Part shown: one piece after another, positions 25,798 through 32,509 of the stretch | How positions within the stretch are numbered: position 1 is the first letter of the stretch | Layout: every line of letters begins with the position of its first letter | The notes under the pieces: model-generated | Told to the model about the DNA's origin: nothing | Seen by the model: only the letters and a program-made list of their open reading frames with translations | Databases searched by the model: none | Translations under genes and position numbers: made by a program | Source: Olsenella sp. Marseille-P4559 | GTDB taxonomy: Bacteria; Actinomycetota; Coriobacteriia; Coriobacteriales; Atopobiaceae | Direction: 5' to 3' | Length of the DNA stretch: 51,562 nucleotides | Assembly (NCBI RefSeq): GCF_900605015.1 | Contig: NZ_LR027574.1 | Coordinates: 84,493 to 136,054, forward strand

Positions 25798-27125
25798 GCG
25801 TGCGCCGCCTCCCCCTTAGCCGGGATTGGGATGAGAACATCCAGCCTAAAGAGGTCGCCGTCAGTGCTCGTGGTGATCGAGCCGCCGTAGCGCTCTGCGA
25901 CGGCACGCATGTGACGCGCGCCATAGCCGCGGGCGTCTTGGCGCGTCTGTGCAAGTGGCAGTCCGTTCGAGACCCGAACGTCTCCTTGGAAATAGTTCTC
26001 CACGTGCGCGCTCACCATGCCGCCGGTGCTTCTCACAGAGAGGTCGATCACGCGCTTCTCGGGGTCATCGAGCTTCTCGACGGCCTCTATTGCGTTGTCG
26101 ACGGCGTCGCCAAAGAGCGAGTAGATGTCTGTGGGTGCCATGAAGGAGAGCGCGTCGCCATCGACCACGCAGCCAAGAGCGATGCCCCCGCGCTCGCACA
26201 CCAGGCCCTTCTCGGTGAGCACGGTGTCGAGGGCCACGTTTCCGGTCTTCACGGCGGCATCGTAGACGCTTAGCCGACGCTCCAGGTCTGCAAGGGCGTC
26301 GGCGCCCACAAAGCCCAGCGACTCGAGGTCGCGCAGCTGGTGGCGAATGTCATGCATGCGCATGTTGATGGCCTGTGCGTTGGCGCATGACGCCGCAAGG
26401 TCCTTGGCATCGTCGGCACGCGCACGCTCCATGGCGGCAATGCTCGTGCGCAGGCTTCTCGTGTAGAGCAGCTCGAACTCCACGGTAAGCATGAACACGC
26501 AGGAGATGCCGTGGATGAGGCGTAGAAGCACCACGTCCATCCCGCCTGCGCCAAGTGCGGGCAATGACTTGTTTACCAGGTCAAAGGCAATGACCACGAG
26601 AATAACCGCCGCCACGACCACAAGCATGGCGTGGTCTTCGACGTCTGCCAGGCGGTGGCGTCTCACCGGCAGGGCGAAGGCCAGGTAGCCCAGGACGTAG
26701 ATGATGCAGGTGACGGCTGCCGCCTGCGCCAGGTAGAGTGGGGCAGGGGGCTCTCCCATCACAAAGACGATAAGGCCCTCGGTGCCGCTCGCGAGGTTTT
26801 GCAGGGTGTATCCCGCGGTGGCAAAGAAGAGCGCCACCCAGACCGAGGCGTCGAAGAGGGCGAGCAGCAACGGTACGGCCAGCACGAGCACAATCGAGAA
26901 GAGCAGGAACTCCCCAAGGACTCGCGTGGGACCCACGCTTGAAGACATGCCGGTGGCATTGGACGCGCCAACCGCCACAAGCGTGAGGGCAACTCCCACT
27001 ATGGTCAGGCTGACAAGACGAGCCCAGAAGTGGGGGCGCTTGGGAAGCGGCCAGGCAAAAAGGAGCATGGCCACCGCAATCTGCGTTGCAGTCCCGAGCG
27101 AGCTTGCCGCAAGGGTGGCGTCCAT
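25794..27125 (-). CDS. GHKL-type sensor histidine kinase
   Basis: A 443-residue AgrC/ComD-like membrane sensor: about six spans in residues 1-215, then the phospho-acceptor region MRMHDIRHQLRDL (H258, H262), N-box GDAVDNAIEAV and a short ATP lid. Such kinases usually respond to secreted peptides, but no peptide precursor gene is visible nearby. The ATG overlaps the response-regulator stop (TAATG). The gene order RR, kinase, His-less kinase forms one operon. Confidence 0.9.
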   Translation of the reverse strand: MDATLAASSLGTATQIAVAMLLFAWPLPKRPHFWARLVSLTIVGVALTLVAVGASNATGMSSSVGPTRVLGEFLLFSIVLVLAVPLLLALFDASVWVALFFATAGYTLQNLASGTEGLIVFVMGEPPAPLYLAQAAAVTCIIYVLGYLAFALPVRRHRLADVEDHAMLVVVAAVILVVIAFDLVNKSLPALGAGGMDVVLLRLIHGISCVFMLTVEFELLYTRSLRTSIAAMERARADDAKDLAASCANAQAINMRMHDIRHQLRDLESLGFVGADALADLERRLSVYDAAVKTGNVALDTVLTEKGLVCERGGIALGCVVDGDALSFMAPTDIYSLFGDAVDNAIEAVEKLDDPEKRVIDLSVRSTGGMVSAHVENYFQGDVRVSNGLPLAQTRQDARGYGARHMRAVAERYGGSITTSTDGDLFRLDVLIPIPAKGEAAHA

Positions 27126-27835
27126 TAGATGGATCCGCCCAGGTACTTGGCTATCTCGTCAATGGCGGGACGACGTCGCGACCGGCTGAAGAAGTACGTC
27201 TCGCCCGTGGTGGTGCGCACCTCGGACCCGGTTACGGTGCGTACGTATGCCATGTTGAGCAGGCAGCTGTTCGAGATGCGCACAAAGGGGGCCTGTGAGA
27301 GCCCCTCCTCCGTCTTGGAGAGGCTCCCGCGCACCACGTAGGTCTGGCCGTTGGATAGGTGATAGACCAGACTGTGGTTGGAGACCTCGACGGCCACCAG
27401 CTCGGCGGCAGGTATGACGCGCAGGCCGTCGTGGGAGGTCACCACCACGTTTGTGCCGGAGCTTCTCCTCAGGATGCGCATCGCCTTGTCCATGCGCATC
27501 CTGAAGTTGTAGTACGAGACGGGCTTCACCACAAAGTCCAGGGCATCCACCTCGTAGCCACGCGCCGCGTACTGGGCGAGGTTGGTTACAAAGATGATGG
27601 GTGTCTCGGAGTCGTAGGTGCGGATGAGCGTTGCCGCCTCCATGCCGTTGATGCCGGGAAGCCCAATGTCCATGAAGATGAGGTCGAACTTCGCGTCGCC
27701 CGCGGTTGCGCCCAGGGCAGACTTCTCCCAGCTCACCTGGAACTCCACGCCGTTCTCGCGCGCGTAGCGCTCGAGGCTGTGGCGAAGCGTCTCAGCCTCT
27801 CGCTCGTCGTCCTCAACCATGAGTATGCGATACAT
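27125..27835 (-). CDS. LytTR-family response regulator
   Basis: A 236-residue regulator: a receiver domain (about 1-120) with acidic pair VEDD, phosphorylated Asp56 in LIFMDIGLPG and the switch Lys in VVKPVSYYNF, then a LytTR DNA-binding domain (about 130-236; LVAVEVSNHSLVYHL, RGSLSKTEEGL). I chose ATG 27835, preceded by GGAGGA; the longer frame to 27922 adds residues outside the fold. It is probably phosphorylated by the kinase encoded next. LytTR regulators bind direct repeats; a candidate target is the divergent region before the GH3 gene. Confidence 0.92.
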   Translation of the reverse strand: MYRILMVEDDEREAETLRHSLERYARENGVEFQVSWEKSALGATAGDAKFDLIFMDIGLPGINGMEAATLIRTYDSETPIIFVTNLAQYAARGYEVDALDFVVKPVSYYNFRMRMDKAMRILRRSSGTNVVVTSHDGLRVIPAAELVAVEVSNHSLVYHLSNGQTYVVRGSLSKTEEGLSQAPFVRISNSCLLNMAYVRTVTGSEVRTTTGETYFFSRSRRRPAIDEIAKYLGGSI

Positions 27836-28232
27836 GAATGTCCTCCATTCCCATGAAATATGGTACGCGAAGGCGGGCGAGCGTGCGAGGTGCTTGGATT
27901 CCAGGTTGTTTTGGCCGTCCATGCGCCTGTGGTTCTCGACCCTTGCGTTGGCCGGCAGTGCGCCCGCGCGGGGCCGCTGCAGTCCGCGACCCAGTTTTGA
28001 CGGATTACGCCCCTTGGCGCTCGGCCGCGATTGTGCCGCCTACTGTTACGGCTGAGGGGGCTCTTCTGCAGCGCGCTGGCTGTGGATCCGCGGCGGCCGG
28101 CCATGGGACCGGCCATTCGTGGCGTGTGACAGACCGAATGTGACACATCTCACCGGCGCAACGGGAGGGGAAATAGAGTTGATGCAGTCGAGGGGCGCGG
28201 TGGAGCGCCCTGTATGCGAGGGAGCGGATTCG
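27836..28232. promoter_or_regulatory. Divergent region between the LytTR regulator and GH3 genes
   Basis: A 397-bp non-coding stretch. TGTGACA occurs twice in direct orientation, 14 bp apart (28125-28131 and 28139-28145), about 90 bp before the GH3 start. A GC-rich hairpin (GGCCGG/CCGGCC, about 28095-28114) precedes it. The direct repeat is a candidate regulator site, but its 14-bp period is shorter than the roughly 21 bp known for AgrA-type LytTR sites. Confidence 0.35.
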
Positions 28233-30725
28233 ATGAAGCACGCGGATCTTATCGGGAAGATGACGTTAGAGGAGAAGTGCGCGCTCCTCCAGGGGGCGAC
28301 GACCTTTGGAAGCTGGGGCAGTGAGCGCCTGGGCATCCCTGCCATGGAGTTCTCCGACGGCCCCAATGGCCTTCGCCACCAGCTGGGTGCGGCCGACCAC
28401 CTGGGCATCGCGGGCTCCGAGCCCGCCACCTGCTTTCCCACGGCGGTCACGGTGGCAAACACCTGGGACGAGGCACTGGGAGAGAAGATCGGCGAGGCCC
28501 TGGGCGAGGAGGCCGCGGCACAGGGCGTGGGGACACTCCTGGGGCCGGGCCTGTGCATAAAGCGCTCGCCGCTCTGTGGGCGCAACTTCGAGTACTTCTC
28601 CGAAGACCCCTATCTTGCGGGCAAGATGGCCGCATCCTACGTGCGCGGCATCCAATCGAAGGGCGTTGCTGCCTGCCCCAAGCACTTTGCCGCCAACAGC
28701 CAGGAGACGCGTCGCCAGGCATCCAACTCGGTGCTCGACGAGCGCACCCTGCGCGAGAACTACCTCACGGCCTTCGAGATCGTGGTGCGCGAGGCCCATC
28801 CAAAGTCGATCATGAGTTCCTACAACCTCATCAACGGCACCTATGCCAACGAGAACCGCCATCTGCTGCGCGACATCCTGTACGGTGAGTGGGGCTTCGG
28901 CGGTGCCGTGGTGACCGACTGGGGCGGCTCGAACGACCACGTCGCCGGCATCGGGGCGGGTTCCACCTTCGAGATGCCCGCGCCGGGCATGGACTCCATT
29001 CGCCAGCTTGTGGCCGCGGTGCACTCCGGAAGGCTCTCCGAGGAGGTGCTGGACGGCTGCGTGGATGACGCGCTGGAGCTCGTGCTCTCCACGCGCCCGG
29101 CTGTCGAGCGTGCCACGGGCGAGTTTGACAAGGACGCGCACCACGCGCTTGCCCGCCAGGCGGCGGCCGAGGGTGCGGTGCTGCTCAAGAACGAGGGCTC
29201 GCTTCTCCCGTTGGCCGCCGGTACCAGGGTGACCCTCGTGGGCGACTTTGCCCGCGAGCCCAGGTACCAAGGCGCCGGCTCCTCTGCGGTCAACTCCACG
29301 AAGGTCGACAATGTGCTTGACCTGGTGGGGGAGAGCGGCCTTACCCTCGTTGGGTACGAGCAGGGCTTCCTGCGTCACGGCGGCGAGGACACCGCCAAGC
29401 GCGATGCCGCCGTCGACCTTGCGCGCCACGCCGACGTTGTCATCGCGTGCCTGGCGCTGGACGAGATTGTGGAGTCCGAGGGCGCGGACCGTCGCAATAT
29501 GCGCCTGAACGATAACCAGGTCGAGCTCCTGCATGCCGTCTCGCAGGTGAACCCCAATGTGGTCGTACTGCTCTCGGCGGGATCTAGTGTCGAGACCGAC
29601 TGGATCGCCGACGCCCGTGCGGTGCTCTACCTCGCACTTGGCGGCCAGGCAGGCGCCGGTGCGGCACTCGATCTGGTCTGCGGCCGCGTGAACCCCTCTG
29701 GCAAGCTCACCGAGACCTGGCCCAAGCGCTTGGCCGACACGCCTGCCGCGGGCCGCTTCCCTGCCCAGGGCATGAGCGCGGAGTACCGCGAGGGCATCTA
29801 CGTGGGCTATCGCTACTACCAGACGGCTGGCGTCGATGTGGCGTTCCCGTTTGGCTATGGTCTCTCGTACACGCGCTTCTCGTACAGCAACCTCAAGGCG
29901 ACCCCCGAGGGCGTGACCTTCACCCTTGCCAACGAGGGCGACCGTGCTGGTGCTGAGGTGTGCCAGCTCTACGTGTCCAAGCCCGACCACCAGGTGTTCC
30001 GCGCCGCCCAGGAGCTCAAGGGCTTCGCCCGCGTGGAGCTTGCGGCGCACGAGAGCAAGCAGGTGAGCATCGCCCTGGACGACAAGGCGTTTCGCTACTT
30101 CAACGTTGCCACCGATGCCTGGGAGGTCGAGGGCGGCACGTACGAGCTGCACGTTGGCGCCTCCAGCGAGGACATTCGCCTGGTGGGGACGGTCGAGGTC
30201 GAGGGCACCGGTGCCGCCGACCCCTACGCCGACGTAGATGTGACGCCCTATCAGACAGGCAGGGTGCAGACCGTGGACGACGCCCACTTTGCGGCGCTTC
30301 TCGGCCACCCCATCCCCAGCCCCAAGGTGCGCATTGACCGCAACATGTGCTTCTGCGACCTCAACCACGGGCGCTCGCCGATCTTCTGGGTTGTGTGGCT
30401 GGTGCTGGCTGCCATGAAGCGTGCATCGGATGCCTCGGGCAAGCCCAACCTCAACGTGCTGTTCATCTGGAACATGCCGCTACGCGCCCTTGCCAAGATG
30501 ACCAATGGCATGGTCTCGATGGGTATGGTCGACGCGATCGTGCGCGAGATCAGATGGTGGGGAATTGCGGGCATCGTGCCGGCTCTGCTCGTCCAGCTTA
30601 GGACTGGCAACGGCTTTGTTCTGGTGTGGTTCCTCTGGTTCATCGTGCCGATCCTCGTCGCCTTTGTCGCGAATCTCATCGGTAACGCACGCACCGCAGG
30701 TGCGCTTGAGGCTGCGGGGAAGTAG
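28233..30725 (+). CDS. Glycoside hydrolase family 3 (beta-glucosidase-like) with C-terminal membrane segments
   Basis: An 830-residue GH3 protein. The N-terminal barrel has SDGPNGLR, KHFAAN (K150-H151) and the nucleophile region AVVTDWGGS (D229). Next come the alpha/beta sandwich (LLKNEGSLLPL, ALGGQAGAGAALDLVCGRVNPSGKLTETWP) and the fibronectin-III-like domain (RAAQELKGFARVEL). Residues about 699-830 are extra: they contain two or three hydrophobic spans (around 717-728, 777-790 and 796-818). There is no N-terminal signal peptide, so the enzyme part may sit on the cytoplasmic face. I chose ATG 28233 after AGGGAG; the open frame extends to 28119. The substrate is not predictable. The next gene, 92 bp on, is also a membrane protein. 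Confidence 0.88.
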   Translation: MKHADLIGKMTLEEKCALLQGATTFGSWGSERLGIPAMEFSDGPNGLRHQLGAADHLGIAGSEPATCFPTAVTVANTWDEALGEKIGEALGEEAAAQGVGTLLGPGLCIKRSPLCGRNFEYFSEDPYLAGKMAASYVRGIQSKGVAACPKHFAANSQETRRQASNSVLDERTLRENYLTAFEIVVREAHPKSIMSSYNLINGTYANENRHLLRDILYGEWGFGGAVVTDWGGSNDHVAGIGAGSTFEMPAPGMDSIRQLVAAVHSGRLSEEVLDGCVDDALELVLSTRPAVERATGEFDKDAHHALARQAAAEGAVLLKNEGSLLPLAAGTRVTLVGDFAREPRYQGAGSSAVNSTKVDNVLDLVGESGLTLVGYEQGFLRHGGEDTAKRDAAVDLARHADVVIACLALDEIVESEGADRRNMRLNDNQVELLHAVSQVNPNVVVLLSAGSSVETDWIADARAVLYLALGGQAGAGAALDLVCGRVNPSGKLTETWPKRLADTPAAGRFPAQGMSAEYREGIYVGYRYYQTAGVDVAFPFGYGLSYTRFSYSNLKATPEGVTFTLANEGDRAGAEVCQLYVSKPDHQVFRAAQELKGFARVELAAHESKQVSIALDDKAFRYFNVATDAWEVEGGTYELHVGASSEDIRLVGTVEVEGTGAADPYADVDVTPYQTGRVQTVDDAHFAALLGHPIPSPKVRIDRNMCFCDLNHGRSPIFWVVWLVLAAMKRASDASGKPNLNVLFIWNMPLRALAKMTNGMVSMGMVDAIVREIRWWGIAGIVPALLVQLRTGNGFVLVWFLWFIVPILVAFVANLIGNARTAGALEAAGK

Positions 30726-30817
30726 TCCCTGCACTTGACCGCGCTGCCAGGTGGGATGGCGCGGGGTTGGATATGCGAGGGTTTATCGGCCGTTGTGCCG
30801 GGAAGGAGGGGCGAGCA

Positions 30818-31321
30818 ATGAGCTTCAAGACCTGGACCGAGGAGCACAAGACGCTCTGGCAGTTCATCAAGTTCAACGTGCTGTCGAACATCTCCACCAT
30901 CACGCGCTTCGTGTGCACGTGGGTGGGCACCGCGATCTTCATCAACGCGATGCAGCTCGACAGCCCGTTCAAGTTCTGGCTGTTCGACTACACCACCGCG
31001 GGCTCGAACTACCTGGGCGGCTTCATCACGTTCCTCATCGCCGAGGTGCTGGCGCAGGTCGTGAACTTCTTCGTGCAGATGTTCCTGGTGTTCGACTCCG
31101 ACACCTCGTTCAAGGACGCAGCTTGGAAGTATGCGCTGCTCGCGGTGCTCATCGTGGTGGTCAACCTCATTCTGCCGAGCTACGTGACGGCCTTCTGCCA
31201 GAGCACCTTTGGCTGGGACGCGGGTCTCTCCGGTACCGTTGCCTCTGCGGTCAACACGCTGGCAGCCGTCATCGTGAGCTTCCCGCTGCTCAAGTTCTGG
31301 ATCATGCCGGACTCCAAGTGA
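30818..31321 (+). CDS. GtrA-like small membrane protein
   Basis: A 167-residue protein with four predicted membrane spans, starting at ATG 30818 after AAGGAGGGG. The layout (WQFIKFNVLS near the N-terminus, then four spans) fits the GtrA/DPMS family of putative polyprenyl-phosphate-sugar or polysaccharide export proteins, with an unusually long loop between spans. It follows the membrane-tailed GH3 gene and is probably co-transcribed. Its stop codon lies inside a 29-bp palindrome. Confidence 0.7.
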   Translation: MSFKTWTEEHKTLWQFIKFNVLSNISTITRFVCTWVGTAIFINAMQLDSPFKFWLFDYTTAGSNYLGGFITFLIAEVLAQVVNFFVQMFLVFDSDTSFKDAAWKYALLAVLIVVVNLILPSYVTAFCQSTFGWDAGLSGTVASAVNTLAAVIVSFPLLKFWIMPDSK

Positions 31322-31347
31322 GACAAGGGGACAGTCCCTTTGTCTCA
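31319..31347. repeat. 29-bp palindromic repeat, copy 1
   Basis: TGAGACAAGGGGAC pairs with its inverted partner with one mismatch. The first TGA is the stop codon of the GtrA-like gene. The same element recurs as a perfect palindrome at 32306-32334. It can form a hairpin in RNA and may help end the transcript. Confidence 0.85.
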
Positions 31348-31351
31348 TTCA

Positions 31352-31389
31352 AGGAGGCCCCGCCCTGTGTGCGCAGGACGAGGCCTCCT
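31352..31389. terminator. Hairpin between convergent GtrA-like gene and small-peptide genes
   Basis: AGGAGGCC (31352-31359) and GGCCTCCT (31382-31389) pair perfectly, with an inner CCTG/CAGG pairing. The tail on the plus side is CTCTCTAGATT. It probably serves the plus-strand GH3-GtrA transcript, the minus-strand small-peptide transcript, or both. Confidence 0.65.
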
Positions 31390-31436
31390 CTCTAGATTGG
31401 ACGGAATGCTAGATTGTGCCTTTGCCGGGCGCTCGC

Positions 31437-31544
31437 TCACCGTCTCTTGGTAATCGAGCGCACGATAAGCACGATAACTGCAATCACGATGGCGGTACAC
31501 ACTAAAACCAGGGGCTCAGGTGCACTTAAACCCTCGTATTTCAC
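31437..31544 (-). CDS. Hydrophobic single-span peptide, 35 residues
   Basis: A GTG start at 31544 lies six bases after a perfect AGGAGG (31551-31556 on the plus strand). The frame encodes 35 residues: a polar start MKYEGLSAPEP, one membrane span of about 18 residues, and a basic end RSITKRR. The layout is that of small membrane peptides, including type I toxins and membrane-protein regulators. The ribosome binding site overlaps the stop of the preceding small frame, so translation may be coupled. It has no homologue I can name. Confidence 0.6.
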   Translation of the reverse strand: MKYEGLSAPEPLVLVCTAIVIAVIVLIVRSITKRR

Positions 31545-31554
31545 AGCCTGCCTC

Positions 31555-31659
31555 CTAGTTTGCATACGTGTGTAGGGTCGTGCCCTCCATCAGCGCTTGG
31601 AGTGCGGCAACTGTCGACGCTATTCTGCTCACAACGTCAATATTTGATAAGCGGCTCAT
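31555..31659 (-). CDS. Possible 34-residue peptide upstream of the membrane peptide
   Basis: ATG 31659 opens a 34-codon frame (starting MSRLSNIDVVSRIAS) ending in TAG that overlaps the AGGAGG of the next frame. Its own AGGAGG (31675-31680) is 15 bases away, rather far, so it may be weakly translated or serve as a coupling leader. A shorter frame (MKPCHEPLIKY) starts closer to the site. Confidence 0.4.
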   Translation of the reverse strand: MSRLSNIDVVSRIASTVAALQALMEGTTLHTYAN

Positions 31660-31687
31660 GACAAGGTTTCATCACCTCCTCACCATG

Positions 31688-31693
31688 ATTATA
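31688..31693 (-). promoter_or_regulatory. Consensus -10 box upstream of the small-peptide genes
   Basis: On the minus strand a perfect TATAAT lies 8 bases before AGGAGG, with no clear -35 hexamer 16-18 bases further up. A start about 7 bases after the box would leave almost no 5' leader for the first small frame. Confidence 0.4.
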
Positions 31694-32091
31694 CGGTCTG
31701 CGTATGCCTGACCTTTGATTCCCCGGCTGACGGATGATTCTGCAGGGCTGGCGTTGTTAAGAACATGCGTATAAGATAAAGAGTATTGGCATAAATCGTT
31801 TAGGCGGACTCAACAAGGCAGCGGGAGATTCCAATTCAGTGCCAAGGCGGCTGTACAGCACGGTTTTGGACCACGTACCACTGTTTCGAACGTGCAGGCG
31901 CAAAGCTGGTGAAACCGAGCATATCCCGTGATCTCCCGGGCCTAGTGAGCCTCAAGCGGGGAGAACGCCGAAGCGTCGACGACCCCGTCGTTCGTGATGG
32001 GGCTCTTTGCGAGAAGAGCCTTCGGCGTCGGGGTGATGCCGCAACACGCGTTTGAGCGGCGACCGTGCTGCGCGACCCTTCTCGGGCTAGA

Positions 32092-32171
32092 AATTATTGC
32101 GCGCTCATTTACAATAACGATGATATCTTCCCAGATGAGGCTCGAACATCAAAAAGGGACGCGCAATAATT
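32092..32171. repeat. 80-bp element with 12-bp perfect inverted ends
   Basis: AATTATTGCGCG (32092-32103) is repeated inverted as CGCGCAATAATT (32160-32171). The interior is markedly AT-richer than its surroundings and encodes nothing convincing. It looks like a very short MITE or a transposon scar. Confidence 0.55.
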
Positions 32172-32305
32172 CCGGGCGCTACCCCTCTGACATCGCGGTC
32201 TGACACCACAGGCCGCGCTTGCGCATGGCCTCCGTAGCCAAGTCCCTCTCGCCTGCGGGTCTCGTCGCTTTTTCTGAAACCCAGTTCGGGCCGACTGGGC
32301 AGACA

Positions 32306-32334
32306 TGAGACAAGGGGACTGTCCCCTTGTCTCA
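32306..32334. repeat. 29-bp palindromic repeat, copy 2
   Basis: A perfect palindrome apart from its central base: TGAGACAAGGGGAC, a central T, then the inverted arm. It matches the copy at 31319-31347. Having two copies 987 bp apart in non-coding positions is the pattern of a dispersed REP-like element. Confidence 0.85.
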
Positions 32335-32509
32335 CGACCGTACGAATTGTTGCCGCAACGTGTGCAGGCGGGTCTCGGTCACGCAGGATAGCCCCTCTCA
32401 GCTAGACTCAAAGGCTGGCTAAAATGTCCGCGAGAGAAGCGCATCCCCGTTCCCCCGTGAGCAAAAAGGCCACCGATACAACCGGCTGCAACGAGGGGAG
32501 CCGTCTCAC

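Larger units (their letters stand above)
31694..32509. other. Long intergenic region with small inverted-repeat elements
   Basis: No gene is recognisable in this 816-bp stretch before uvrA. It holds an 80-bp inverted-repeat element (32092-32171) and a 29-bp perfect palindrome (32306-32334), listed separately. Short frames seen here translate those repeats. The last 100 bp should contain the uvrA promoter; TAAAAT at 32420-32425 is a possible -10. I saw no clear actinobacterial SOS box. Confidence 0.5.

Noticed and set aside
24450-25890. Plus-strand open frames opposite the sensor kinases
   Set aside because: Shadows of the kinase genes; no start signals or recognisable domains.
28266-30368. 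A 700-codon minus-strand frame opposite the GH3 gene
   Set aside because: Antisense shadow; the plus strand has complete GH3 motifs.
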